The translations under genes and the position numbers were made by a program. Of a stretch of DNA of 64,000 bases, positions 1-7,710 are shown one piece after another. The notes under the pieces were generated by a model. It was given only the letters and a program-made list of their open reading frames with translations. It made no database searches and was not told where the DNA came from. The DNA comes from Gluconobacter sphaericus NBRC 12467. GTDB lineage: Bacteria; Pseudomonadota; Alphaproteobacteria; Acetobacterales; Acetobacteraceae. Where the stretch lies: the NCBI RefSeq assembly GCF_006539125.1, contig NZ_BJMK01000004.1, positions 1 to 64,000 on the forward strand. The letters run 5' to 3'. Every line of letters begins with the position of its first letter. The first letter of the stretch is position 1.

Positions 1-87
1 CGACGTGTCGCAACACGCTACGACAGATGCCCAAACGCCTTCTTCTCTGCCATCTGCCTCGCTGCAACCGTCATCTTCTGGCCATGA
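1..87 (+). pseudogene. 3' end of IS5-family-like transposase (cut by window edge)
   Basis: Reading frame 1 is open from the first base to a TGA at 85-87 and gives 28 residues. They contain ATRYD, then a hydrophobic stretch ending in AATVIFWP. This resembles the C-terminus usual in IS5-family transposases of acetic acid bacteria (IS1031/IS427-like, 'RYDK...FLxAxxLAATVxFWL'). Only the tail is visible, so it cannot be said whether the upstream element is intact. I could not identify the terminal inverted repeat downstream. Family assignment rests on a short match and is inference. Confidence 0.5.
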
Positions 88-382
88 GCCTAGTTTGTCG
101 AAAAGAAGGCAGGAGTCAAACCGGTACAAGCCACACTGGACGTATTGCTGGACGGCCTGTGCAACGGTGACTGACTAGAAGTCATAGGGTCACATCTTTC
201 TGTGCCCCCCCCCTGCTTAGTGCTTTACTTACAGCATATGTACAGGCAGCTCTCTCCGGATCTGGTCCCCAAAAAACCATAGGACGCAAAGTGTTATCGC
301 GTTATGAAGACGCAAGCGCCTTATTCAGAAAGTTGATCATGCATTTCCTGACGCCTCAAACTCTGACCTGCTCGCACATTAC
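88..382. other. Intergenic relic region between IS end and SDR gene
   Basis: About 295 bases without a convincing gene. An open stretch at 94-174 encodes 25 residues that look protein-like (VEKKAGVKPVQATLDVLLDG, then a stop at 172-174). It follows a stop directly and has no start, so it may be the tail of a gene broken by the IS. A C9 run lies at 205-213. A 15-codon ORF (339-386) ends in an ATGA overlap with the next gene's start. No promoter could be assigned. Confidence 0.4.
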
Positions 383-1237
383 ATGAATCCCTTTTCCTTC
401 AAAAAAAGGATAACGGTGCCGTCATTTGCCGTCATGACTGGCGGAACGGGTGGAATTGGGTGTGAAATCGCGGAGCTCCTGCTGGAGCAGGGATGGGATG
501 TCCTTTTGCTGACGCGTCAACCCCATAAGGCGAAAGAACAAATCTCCAGCGGCAAAGGCCGGTTTGAAGCTGTTTTCTGTGATCTGACAAAACCATCAGA
601 TCTTCAGACTGTCAGTACCGCAATCCGGGACAGAAACCGACCCATCGGACTTCTGATTCATTGCGCAGGAAAAATACAGCCTGAAGCAACCAAGGATATA
701 ACGCAACATAGCCTTGAAGAGCAGATGGCAATCAATCTAACATCACCAATCCTCATGACTAGTCAACTTCTTCCTGCATTGTCTCCCAATGGGCATATCA
801 TATTCGTCAATTCCATAGCTGGTGTAATGCCCTTGCAGGGAAGCTCTGTATACAGTGCAACGAAATTCGGCCTCAGAGGCTTTGCGCGTTCACTAGCCCT
901 TGAATTCACCCCCAAGACACTGAGAATTTCGTCCATATTTCTTGCCGCTGTTGATACCCGGATGCTTGAACAGGAAACGCAGGATGGAGGGTCTGTTCTG
1001 AATTTCGTCAATCAGCCCCTGTCGGCCCGATATGTAGCCAGAATGATTATCCGCACCAGCGAAGGGGTTGGGTGTGAAATCTTCCTACCTAGGATAGACG
1101 GCCTTTTTGCCCACGCCTGTCTGATCATGCCGTGGTTACTGCACATCACAACGCCACTTCTTGAAAAGGTCGGGCGAATCGGGTTGCGGCGATTCCTGAA
1201 ACGCAAAGCAACCGCTTCTTTAGTCACACACAAATAA
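383..1237 (+). CDS. Short-chain dehydrogenase/reductase (SDR)
   Basis: A 284-aa classical SDR, predicted to be a cytoplasmic NAD(P)-dependent oxidoreductase of unknown substrate. Visible motifs are the nucleotide-binding TGGTGGIG near residue 19, an NxxG-equivalent HCAGK, the catalytic Ser in FVNSIAG, and YSATK (Tyr/Lys pair) near residue 157. The C-terminal 60 residues are basic and hydrophobic (LIMPWLLHITTPLLEKVG), which could associate with the membrane. The ATG at 383 has no strong Shine-Dalgarno, but a 15-codon ORF ends over it (ATGA). It sits alone beside an IS remnant, and its base composition looks more AT-rich than the core genes, suggesting accessory DNA. Confidence 0.85.
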   Translation: MNPFSFKKRITVPSFAVMTGGTGGIGCEIAELLLEQGWDVLLLTRQPHKAKEQISSGKGRFEAVFCDLTKPSDLQTVSTAIRDRNRPIGLLIHCAGKIQPEATKDITQHSLEEQMAINLTSPILMTSQLLPALSPNGHIIFVNSIAGVMPLQGSSVYSATKFGLRGFARSLALEFTPKTLRISSIFLAAVDTRMLEQETQDGGSVLNFVNQPLSARYVARMIIRTSEGVGCEIFLPRIDGLFAHACLIMPWLLHITTPLLEKVGRIGLRRFLKRKATASLVTHK

Positions 1238-1456
1238 TAAATCGTCACCACTTCGCTCAGTCGCCATCGTTACTTTGGAGAGCGTGTTACATTTAGATAA
1301 ATATTGAAACAAAACGATAGCATTGTTGAATAATAAAAAATTTTATAGTTCTCGAGAAAATTTTTACGATTTATTGACGGAAAATTAGAAGCCTTTTACA
1401 CTTTTATTTCTGTTTTACACTTTTATTTCTGTTTTACACTTTCGGAAGGCTGTAAC
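1238..1456. other. AT-rich intergenic segment
   Basis: Strongly A+T-rich DNA, unlike the rest of the window, between the SDR and the small HTH-like gene. It holds runs of A and T and a direct repeat just before the next ribosome binding site. I see no gene in it. It could be a promoter/operator region or a relic of transferred DNA. Confidence 0.5.
1394..1442. repeat. 19-bp tandem repeat, 2.6 copies
   Basis: The unit TTTTACACTTTTATTTCTG occurs at 1394-1412 and 1413-1431, followed by 11 more identical bases (1432-1442). The copies are perfect. The array ends 2 bases before the GGAAGG ribosome binding site of the GTG-started ORF at 1457, so it lies in the promoter or leader of that gene. Its placement suggests an operator for direct-repeat binding, possibly by the HTH-like product itself (inference). 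Confidence 0.8.
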
Positions 1457-1765
1457 GTGCCCAGTGTAACGTTGACTGATTTTCTGCAAGTGACCCAATG
1501 GTCTCCCGACCAGCTTGCGCAGCAGATTGAGCGTACAACCGATGACATCCTATGGTGGACTCACCATCACGAGGAGCTGCCACAGCAGCTTCAGAACTGG
1601 ATAACGCGGGTCGTGACGGCATTCCAGACAAAACCTCCAGCTCTAGGGTATGCTCTAGAACGTCCGTCAAGCTGTTCTTTCAACGACGATCCTTCCATGA
1701 CCGTCGTCTGCAATGTCTGTAATCTAGCATCACGCTGCCGTCAGGGCATCTACGCAAAAAGCTGA
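1457..1765 (+). CDS. Small HTH-like protein, hypothetical
   Basis: A 102-aa ORF with GTG start and a good Shine-Dalgarno (GGAAGG at 1444-1449). The first 60 residues read like the small lambda-repressor-type helix-turn-helix proteins of acetic acid bacteria: WSPDQLAQQIERTTDDILWW followed by a P-x-x-L-x-x-W helix and a proline-containing end near residue 60. The last 40 residues contain four cysteines and show no known pattern. I infer a DNA-binding role from the helical pattern only; no family was recognised with certainty. The tandem repeat just upstream would fit autoregulation. The reading of the C-terminal part is less certain. Confidence 0.5.
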   Translation: MPSVTLTDFLQVTQWSPDQLAQQIERTTDDILWWTHHHEELPQQLQNWITRVVTAFQTKPPALGYALERPSSCSFNDDPSMTVVCNVCNLASRCRQGIYAKS

Positions 1766-1773
1766 TCGATCAG

Positions 1774-2379
1774 CTAACCCCTTGCGTGCAACCGCAAGGA
1801 AAGGCGTTCAGCCGCCCTCCGGAAGGCCAGAAAGAAATCCCGTTGGATGGAAACCTGGCCACCAGCCATACCAATAAAGCCCTCCACCATTCCATTCTGA
1901 AGCAAACCTTCGGAATGGACCAACATGCCGTCAGGATCTTCCATACTGCCTGAGGAAGGCGCATCACTTTCCTCGCGCTTGCGCAAATCCTGTTTCAGAA
2001 TATCGCGCCAGTACACCTCGACCTTTTCAGAATAAAGACGTCCGTCCACGGTATAGGCTTCCATTGGCTTGCCCAGACCCATCATATAGCCGATTTCCAC
2101 AGCTGTTCCCGGATCCATTTCCGGGGAACGACGGAACGGATCAATACAGAACAGCCCCGCAGCGCAGCGGTCCATCAGATCACGATCCGCACAGACAAAC
2201 GCAAGAATGGTTTCGCGACCAGGCGGCAGAAGGCGCGCCTCAACTTGACCGTCAAAGGGTGCCACGCCCTCCAAGCCATACTCTGCACAGATCGACTTCA
2301 GTTTTGCGAAAAGGGCGAGGGCTTCCGAACGAAACACCAGATCGCCCGCCAGATAAACTGGAATAAGATTTTCTGACAT
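1774..2379 (-). CDS. Nucleoside 2-deoxyribosyltransferase family protein
   Basis: A 201-aa protein. Family members cleave or transfer the N-glycosidic bond of 2'-deoxynucleosides in purine/pyrimidine salvage, or act on DNA hypermodification precursors. It starts with a beta-strand VYLAGDLVF, has a D-x-x-D/D-P-G-T-A-x-E-I-G-Y-x-x-G core (DPGTAVEIGYMMGLGKP), and the usual acidic D after FVCADRDLMDRC. The start at 2379 (MSENLIPVYLAG) is preferred over one 17 codons upstream because the fold begins there and GGAGAAAGG precedes it. It runs convergent with the small HTH-like gene, 8 bases apart. Confidence 0.8.
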   Translation of the reverse strand: MSENLIPVYLAGDLVFRSEALALFAKLKSICAEYGLEGVAPFDGQVEARLLPPGRETILAFVCADRDLMDRCAAGLFCIDPFRRSPEMDPGTAVEIGYMMGLGKPMEAYTVDGRLYSEKVEVYWRDILKQDLRKREESDAPSSGSMEDPDGMLVHSEGLLQNGMVEGFIGMAGGQVSIQRDFFLAFRRAAERLSLRLHARG

Positions 2380-2488
2380 AAATCCAAGCCTTTCTCCGAC
2401 CATGAAGAAAGCCTGATAAGGCAGACCCATTCAATGGATCAACGGACAGCTTCCAAAGAACTGAATTTCATATTTTTTGAGATCGCAC

Positions 2489-2580
2489 TGGCGGAGGGGA
2501 TGGGATTCGAACCCACGATACGACTTACATCGTATAACGGATTAGCAATCCGCCGCCTTCAGCCTCTCGGCCACCCCTCC
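2489..2580 (-). tRNA. tRNA-Ser (anticodon GCU)
   Basis: A 92-base class II tRNA on the minus strand. The acceptor arms GGAGGGG/CCCCTCC pair, a CCA end is encoded (complement of 2489-2491), the T-arm GGGTTCGAATCCC is canonical, and a long variable arm is present. The anticodon GCT is the complement of 2544-2546 and reads AGC/AGU serine codons. Confidence 0.97.
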
Positions 2581-2615
2581 GCTTTCTTACGCGGTTCACA
2601 CGGCGTATGCAGGAG

Positions 2616-2668
2616 TGTTCTTAGGGGGTAACCGCATTGCGGTCAAACCCCCTAAGAACATTTTTTTT
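2616..2668 (+). terminator. Strong hairpin with T-tract on the plus strand
   Basis: A perfect 13-bp stem TGTTCTTAGGGGG (2616-2628) pairs with 2648-2660. A small inner hairpin ACCGC/GCGGT sits in the loop. On the plus strand a T8 tract follows (2661-2668), the classical intrinsic terminator form. Both flanking genes (gatB, tRNA-Ser) are on the minus strand, where the hairpin is preceded by A8 and not followed by T, so its orientation is unexpected. Confidence 0.75.
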
Positions 2669-2671
2669 GCC

Positions 2672-4129
2672 TTACTCTGAAAGAAGTTTCTTTAGAGTTT
2701 CATTCACGAGGGCAGGATTACCCTTACCCTTCATGGCCTTCATCGTCTGACCAACAAAGAAACCGAAAAGCTTGTCCTTGCCGCTCTTGTATTCCTCGAC
2801 CTTGTCGCTGTTTGCCGCCAGGATTTCACGGATGGCGTTCTCGATTGCTCCGGTGTCAGTCACCTGACGCAGGCCCTTGCGCTCGACGATGGCAGAAGCA
2901 GAATCACCCGTCTCGACCATGTCTTCGAGAACTTCCTTGGCGATCTTTCCATTGATCGTGGAATTGGAAATCAGACCCAGTAGTTCCCGCAGACCTTCCG
3001 CACTGACCGGGCTGTCCTCGATCGAACGGCCCGTGCGATTCAATGCTGCGAAGAAGTCGCCCAGCATCCAGTTAGCTGCCAGACGTGCATCTGCACCACG
3101 CGCTACAGTCTCATAGAAATCAGCGACTGCCTGCTCGACGCAAAGCACGGACGACTCATAACGGCTGACGCCGTATTCCTGCTCCAGACGCACACGCTTG
3201 GCTTCTGGCAGTTCCGGCAGAGCCGCCTTGAGTTCATCAACCCAGGACTGCTCGATCAGCAGCGGCAGCAGGTCCGGATCAGGGAAGTAGCGATAGTCAT
3301 GCGCATCTTCCTTGCTCCGCAGGGAGCGGGTTTCGCCACGCACATGGTCGAACAGACGCGTTTCCTGATCGACGGTTCCACCAGCTTCCCAAACCTCGAT
3401 CTGACGCTGCGCCTCGACCTCAATCGCCATCATCACGAAACGGATGGAGTTGACGTTCTTAATCTCGCAGCGCGTGCGATACTCGGTCTCACCCGGCTTG
3501 CGGACCGACACGTTCACGTCGGCGCGCATGGAGCCTTCTTCCATGTTACCATCGCAAGTGCCGATATAACGCAGGATTTGGCGCAGCTTGCGCAGATAAG
3601 CACCGGCTTCCTCAGGCGAACGGATATCCGGCTCACTGACGATTTCCATCAGCGCAACACCGGCCCGGTTCAGGTCGATGAATGAGCGCGTCGGATCCTG
3701 ATCATGGATCGACTTGCCCGCATCTTGCTCCAGATGAAGCCGCGTTACGCCGATTTCGCGCGTACTGCCATCGGCCAGATCAACCAGAACTTTGCCCTTG
3801 CCAATGATCGGATGGGCAAACTGGCTAATCTGATACCCGGTGGGCAGATCAGCATAGAAGTAGTTCTTGCGATCAAACCGGCTGAACAGGTTGACCTCAG
3901 CTTCAAGTCCCAGACCTGTGCGGACGGCCTGAGCAACACATTCCTGGTTCAGGACCGGAAGCATACCCGGAAAACCGGCGTCGACGAGGCTGACATGCGT
4001 GTTCGGCTCGCCGCCATATTCCGCCGAAGCGCCGGAAAAGAGCTTGGCCTCGCTGACGACCTGGGCATGAACTTCCAGACCGACAACGATTTCCCATTCG
4101 CCGGTGTTGCCGGTGATACGATAGCTCAT
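2672..4129 (-). CDS. gatB: Asp-tRNA(Asn)/Glu-tRNA(Gln) amidotransferase subunit B
   Basis: The 485-aa GatB subunit of the GatCAB complex. It binds the misacylated tRNA and carries the kinase/transamidation site that makes Gln-tRNA(Gln) and Asn-tRNA(Asn). Typical blocks are visible: [11 protein letters not shown] at the N-terminus, [44 protein letters not shown], and a YqeY-like C-terminal tail ([16 protein letters not shown]). It is full length and last in gatC-gatA-gatB, with an ATGA overlap with gatA at 4126-4129. Confidence 0.98.
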   Translation of the reverse strand: MSYRITGNTGEWEIVVGLEVHAQVVSEAKLFSGASAEYGGEPNTHVSLVDAGFPGMLPVLNQECVAQAVRTGLGLEAEVNLFSRFDRKNYFYADLPTGYQISQFAHPIIGKGKVLVDLADGSTREIGVTRLHLEQDAGKSIHDQDPTRSFIDLNRAGVALMEIVSEPDIRSPEEAGAYLRKLRQILRYIGTCDGNMEEGSMRADVNVSVRKPGETEYRTRCEIKNVNSIRFVMMAIEVEAQRQIEVWEAGGTVDQETRLFDHVRGETRSLRSKEDAHDYRYFPDPDLLPLLIEQSWVDELKAALPELPEAKRVRLEQEYGVSRYESSVLCVEQAVADFYETVARGADARLAANWMLGDFFAALNRTGRSIEDSPVSAEGLRELLGLISNSTINGKIAKEVLEDMVETGDSASAIVERKGLRQVTDTGAIENAIREILAANSDKVEEYKSGKDKLFGFFVGQTMKAMKGKGNPALVNETLKKLLSE

Positions 4130-5613
4130 GCCGACACTCCTGCATGAATGGTAGGTCTGTAATGGAATGCCGCAGCCTGCTCGATGGCATGACCAGCTGC
4201 AATCAGCGTCTCTTCATCAAAAAACTTACCGATGAGCTGTAATCCAAGCGGCACGCCACGCGCATCCAGACCAGCCGGGACAGACAGGGCAGGGACACCC
4301 GCCATGCTGGCCGGAACCGTGAATACGTCATTGAGATACATCTGCACTGGATCGCTCGGCTTCTCATCCTGCGCAAAAGCGCCGGATGGAGCTGTCGGCG
4401 TCAGAAGCACATCGACCTTCTCAAACGCCTTAAGGAAGTCTTGCTGAATCAGCGTCCGAACCTTCTGTGCACGCAGGTAATAGGCATCGTAATAACCTGA
4501 GGACAGCACATGCGTTCCGATCAAGATGCGGCGTTTGACCTCATCACCGAACCCGGCGGCACGGCTGGCTTCATACAGGCCATCCAACGTCGGCGCACTG
4601 ACGCGCTCACCAAACCGGACACCATCATAACGAGCCAGGTTCGACGACGCCTCGGCCAGAGCAGCAATGTAGTAGGTCGGCAGACCGTACTTCGTATGCG
4701 GCAGGGAAACCTCAACGATTTCCGCACCGGCATCTCGCAGCCAGTCCATACCCTGCTGCCAGAGCGCCTCGATCTCAGCTGGCATGCCCTCGACGTGATA
4801 TTCCTTGGGAATACCAACGCGCAGACCTTTCACACCGCGCTTGAGCGCTGCTTCGTAATGCGGAACAGGCGTATCAACGCTCGTTGAGTCGCGTGGATCA
4901 AACCCGGCCATCGACTCAAGCAGAATGGCGCAGTCCTGAAGGTTACGCGCCATCGGACCAGCCTGATCCAGCGAACTTGCGAAGGCGATTGTTCCAAACC
5001 GCGAGCAGCGACCATAAGTCGGCTTGATCCCGGCAATACCCGTGAATGCTGCCGGCTGACGGATGGAGCCACCTGTATCCGTACCCGTAGCACCCAGAAC
5101 GAGCCCAGCCGCTACAGCAGCTGCAGAACCACCCGAAGAGCCGCCCGGAACCAGCTTTACGTCAGACCCCTTGCGTTTCCAGGGATTTTCGACCGGGCCA
5201 AAGGCAGAGGTCAGGTTCGCAGACCCCATGGCGAATTCATCAAGATTCAGCTTACCAAGGAAAACAGCGCCATCCTTGAGCAGGTTGGCCGTTACCGTAC
5301 TTTCGTAAGGCGGTACGAAATTGCCGAGGATCTTGCTGGCAGCCGTGGTACGGACACCATTCGTGCAGAACAGATCCTTGATGCCCAACGGAATCCCGCA
5401 AAGGCTGCCGCCTTCACCCTTGGCCAGAGCTTCATCGGAAACCTTGGCAGCCTCACGAGCCTGATCAGGAGTACGGGTAATGAAGCTGTTGAGCTGACCG
5501 TCCAGACGCTCGATCGCGTCAATATGGGCGTTCGTCAGCTCGACTGCGGAAATCTTGCGTGCCTTGAGCGCATCCCGGGCCGAAGCCAGCGTAAGATCAT
5601 GAATGCTGGACAT
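4126..5613 (-). CDS. gatA: Asp-tRNA(Asn)/Glu-tRNA(Gln) amidotransferase subunit A
   Basis: The 495-aa amidase-signature subunit that hydrolyses glutamine to give ammonia for GatB. The Ser-cisSer-Lys triad is visible: Lys79 in GIKD, Ser159 in PGGSSGGS and Ser183 in [11 protein letters not shown], with the spacing known for GatA. Length is normal. It starts inside the gatC stop (TAATG, sharing base 5613) and overlaps gatB by ATGA, so the three subunits should be co-translated. Confidence 0.98.
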   Translation of the reverse strand: MSSIHDLTLASARDALKARKISAVELTNAHIDAIERLDGQLNSFITRTPDQAREAAKVSDEALAKGEGGSLCGIPLGIKDLFCTNGVRTTAASKILGNFVPPYESTVTANLLKDGAVFLGKLNLDEFAMGSANLTSAFGPVENPWKRKGSDVKLVPGGSSGGSAAAVAAGLVLGATGTDTGGSIRQPAAFTGIAGIKPTYGRCSRFGTIAFASSLDQAGPMARNLQDCAILLESMAGFDPRDSTSVDTPVPHYEAALKRGVKGLRVGIPKEYHVEGMPAEIEALWQQGMDWLRDAGAEIVEVSLPHTKYGLPTYYIAALAEASSNLARYDGVRFGERVSAPTLDGLYEASRAAGFGDEVKRRILIGTHVLSSGYYDAYYLRAQKVRTLIQQDFLKAFEKVDVLLTPTAPSGAFAQDEKPSDPVQMYLNDVFTVPASMAGVPALSVPAGLDARGVPLGLQLIGKFFDEETLIAAGHAIEQAAAFHYRPTIHAGVSA

Positions 5614-5900
5614 TATTCGACCACCTTCGGAACCGTATAGAATGGGCCTTCCCGCTCAGGGGCGTTGGAAAGAACCTTGTCACGGCAGTTGCCATCCGTA
5701 ACGCGGTCTTCGCGCAGACGGGGCTTTGCGAGACCCGTGCCGATCATGGGGTCGACGCCCGTAACGTCCACTTCCTTGAGCTGCTCTACCCAATCGATGA
5801 TGGAGCCCATATCCTTCCCGAGGGTTTCAACCTCTTCGGGCTGGAGACCAATCCTCGCCAGTCTGGCGATGCGCGTAACCGTTTTCGCGTCGAGCGACAT
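5613..5900 (-). CDS. gatC: Asp-tRNA(Asn)/Glu-tRNA(Gln) amidotransferase subunit C
   Basis: The 95-aa GatC, the small belt subunit that stabilises the GatA-GatB contact. It has the usual N-terminal helix [12 protein letters not shown], the middle [11 protein letters not shown] and the C-terminal FYTVPKVVE. It is first in gatCAB and divergent from ruvX across 69 bases, which must hold the operon promoter. Confidence 0.97.
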   Translation of the reverse strand: MSLDAKTVTRIARLARIGLQPEEVETLGKDMGSIIDWVEQLKEVDVTGVDPMIGTGLAKPRLREDRVTDGNCRDKVLSNAPEREGPFYTVPKVVE

Positions 5901-5969
5901 GAATATTCCTGAACAAGAGGAAATTTTATGGTGGCTTTTCAGCCGTCAGGGGGATCATAACGCCGTGCT

Positions 5970-6452
5970 ATGCCCCTGTTCAATCCACATGACCTCCGTA
6001 ATCTTCTTCAGTCCGATCAACGCGTCCTCGGTCTCGACCCCGGATCGAAGACCATCGGCGTTGCCCTGACCGATGTCACACTCATTCTGGCATCACCTCT
6101 GATCGGCCTCAAACGCCGGAAATTGAGCGAAAATGCGCAGGAACTGGCTAAGATCGTACGCACACAGGACGTAGGAGCCCTGGTCGTCGGATTGCCATTA
6201 TCACTGGATGGATCTTTTGGCCCGGCGGCACGCGCCGCATCGGACTGGACACAGGCCCTGTCGGAAAAACTCGGGATTCCCGCAGGACTGTGGGACGAAC
6301 GCCTATCCTCAAGTGCCGTCAACCGTTTCCTGATCAAGGATGCCGACATGACACGCGGGCGAAGAGCAGAGGTCGTCGACAAGATGGCCGCGGCTTATAT
6401 GCTTCAAGGCTGGCTCGATTCATCACGCCCGGAATCGCCCGAAATCTTCTGA
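5970..6452 (+). CDS. ruvX: Putative pre-16S rRNA nuclease / Holliday junction resolvase-like RuvX (YqgF)
   Basis: A 160-aa RNase H-fold protein of the YqgF/RuvX family, implicated in pre-16S rRNA 5' end processing. Catalytic positions are visible: Asp23 in GLDPGSKTIG, the Glu in LWDERLSSSA and the Asp in VVDKMAAAYML, with the VVGLPLSLDGS block between. Length is slightly above the family norm because of a 15-residue N-terminal extension. It is transcribed divergently from gatCAB and converges on the 36-aa ORF. Confidence 0.93.
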   Translation: MPLFNPHDLRNLLQSDQRVLGLDPGSKTIGVALTDVTLILASPLIGLKRRKLSENAQELAKIVRTQDVGALVVGLPLSLDGSFGPAARAASDWTQALSEKLGIPAGLWDERLSSSAVNRFLIKDADMTRGRRAEVVDKMAAAYMLQGWLDSSRPESPEIF

Positions 6453-6475
6453 TCTGACAGAAAAATTTCTTCGGA

Positions 6476-6586
6476 TCAGACGCCTTTGCTTCCAATCAAG
6501 GCGGAGCGTGACGATGTATCGGCTAGGACGCGGAGCCATATTTGGGCCGTCATGGCACCCATAAACAGACAGAACAGGAACTTCAT
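6476..6586 (-). CDS. Small hydrophobic peptide, 36 aa (new short ORF)
   Basis: ATG at 6586 preceded by a good ribosome binding site (GGAGAAAGATC). The product is 36 aa and begins MKFLFCLFMGAMTAQIW, a hydrophobic segment long enough for one membrane helix or a signal anchor. A short polar tail ends at a TGA at 6476-6478. It faces ruvX tail to tail and is divergent from the small lipoprotein gene. No family is recognised. The start codon lies in the arm of a perfect 11-bp inverted repeat (6579-6609). Support is the ribosome site, the membrane-like start and the sensible gene layout; homology is untested. Confidence 0.45.
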   Translation of the reverse strand: MKFLFCLFMGAMTAQIWLRVLADTSSRSALIGSKGV

Positions 6587-6609
6587 GATCTTTCTCCAAT
6601 CATGAAGTT
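6579..6609 (-). promoter_or_regulatory. Inverted repeat over the RBS/start of the 36-aa ORF
   Basis: AACTTCATGAT (6579-6589) is repeated inverted at 6599-6609, an 11-bp perfect stem with a 9-base loop. In the minus-strand mRNA the GGAG ribosome site lies in the loop and the AUG in the 3' arm. A 6-codon ORF begins in the 5' arm and stops over the AUG (ATGA). This layout could control translation, or be a dyad operator in the divergent promoter region. Confidence 0.5.
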
Positions 6610-6676
6610 AAAACGAACCATATTGGTCCGGGTTTTCCGGCGGACAATTTCAAATTGTAAAGGGGACTGTGACGTG

Positions 6677-6823
6677 ATGTTTCGTGTGTTGATCATGACG
6701 CTTTTTCTGGGACTGTCAGCTTGCGCTCACGACCCCGAGGACGGGAGCGCCCCCGTCAGCCAACACCATCCATTATCTCACGGGGCCTATGCAGGCGTTG
6801 GTAGCGGCTGGTCCGGATACTGA
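6677..6823 (+). CDS. Very small lipoprotein
   Basis: A 48-aa product beginning MFRVLIMTLFLGLSAC. It has a positively charged start, a hydrophobic core and a lipobox LSAC, so it is probably cleaved and lipidated at the Cys to leave a mature peptide of about 33 residues rich in Gly, His and Ser. The start at 6677 is chosen because the signal peptide begins there; reading further upstream adds 45 unlikely residues. It runs convergent with the lytic transglycosylase and stops one base before it. Function unknown. A palindrome ACAATTTCAAATTGT (6644-6658) lies just upstream of its ribosome site. Confidence 0.6.
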   Translation: MFRVLIMTLFLGLSACAHDPEDGSAPVSQHHPLSHGAYAGVGSGWSGY

Positions 6824-7660
6824 TCAGCGCTGTCGCCAGGCCAGCCGGACCGGCATGGCGCGATAGGACGCAAGATCCCGCCGCCCTCTTACTGGCAAAA
6901 CACTCCCCACCTGACCAACTGCATGGTGAATTATACGGGGTGGAGGCGCATAAGACACCATGTGAACCGATGGCATCGTTTCCATACGCGATGCAGAACG
7001 CTCGGAAAATCCGGCCTGTCTGTTTAGTGCAAAATAAGGTGCGGGCCTGGCACTTGGAAGTTTGATCTGTAACCCAGACGCGGTCATGATCAGCTGTGGA
7101 AGAAAATCAGGCGGTCTGTAGCTGTCGGGCTGCCCGTTCCAGATAGCCAGAACATGACGGGCATAATCGGCGCCAAGAGCCGGGGTGAGGGAGTGATAAG
7201 CAGCCGTCGCGGCTGGCCAACCCTGAAGCTGGTTGTGCAGTCCAGACAGAAAACGGGCCCCGTAGCGGGCATTGCTGTAGGGATCGAAAGCATCTTCGAG
7301 CGAGAAAAATGCATCGGGATGATGGCGCAGATTGATCTGCATGCAGCCCACATCGATCGAAACGATCCCATTCGCCTGAAAATCACGGACCGCCGCGATG
7401 GCTTCCTCCCTGCTTTCGTAGAAGTAACCTTTTCCAGCCGCATTGACGGTCCACGGCCATGCCACGGTCGCAGTACCATTTGGATCTCGCCGGCCGCTCT
7501 CCACGCGACTGATGGCATCCAGAAGGCGGGGTGGGATTCCGGCCTGCTGCTCGGCAGCGTGCACTGCCATCTTACAGACAGATGACGCATCATAAGCCCG
7601 CGCAACCGATACGCCAGAAAGCGTCATGACAAAGCCAAGGAGGAGAACTTTCCCGATCAT
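6824..7660 (-). CDS. Periplasmic lytic transglycosylase (SLT domain)
   Basis: A 278-aa exported protein. The signal peptide is residues 1-22 (ends VARAYD). The SLT fold follows, with catalytic Glu in ISRVESGRRDPNG (about residue 53), GCMQINLRHH (equivalent of GLMQI) and AAYHS. These enzymes cleave the MurNAc-GlcNAc bond of peptidoglycan to give 1,6-anhydro products. The tail of about 100 residues is proline-rich without a recognised domain. It lies 50 bases downstream of pepP and could be the last gene of that minus-strand run. Confidence 0.88.
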   Translation of the reverse strand: MIGKVLLLGFVMTLSGVSVARAYDASSVCKMAVHAAEQQAGIPPRLLDAISRVESGRRDPNGTATVAWPWTVNAAGKGYFYESREEAIAAVRDFQANGIVSIDVGCMQINLRHHPDAFFSLEDAFDPYSNARYGARFLSGLHNQLQGWPAATAAYHSLTPALGADYARHVLAIWNGQPDSYRPPDFLPQLIMTASGLQIKLPSARPAPYFALNRQAGFSERSASRMETMPSVHMVSYAPPPRIIHHAVGQVGSVLPVRGRRDLASYRAMPVRLAWRQR

Positions 7661-7710
7661 TATCCTGTATATAATCGGGAAAGGTAAAAAAAACGGTTAT
7701 ACCTGCAACT

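Noticed and set aside
1394-1442. CRISPR array
   Set aside because: The 19-bp units are directly adjacent with no spacers and no cas gene is in the window.
1434-1765. Toxin-antitoxin pair from overlapping opposite-strand frames
   Set aside because: Only the plus-strand frame has a ribosome site and a plausible fold; the minus-strand frame is its shadow.
2489-2580. tRNA-Ser as an attachment site for an integrated element
   Set aside because: No integrase and no partial copy of the tRNA 3' end is visible nearby.
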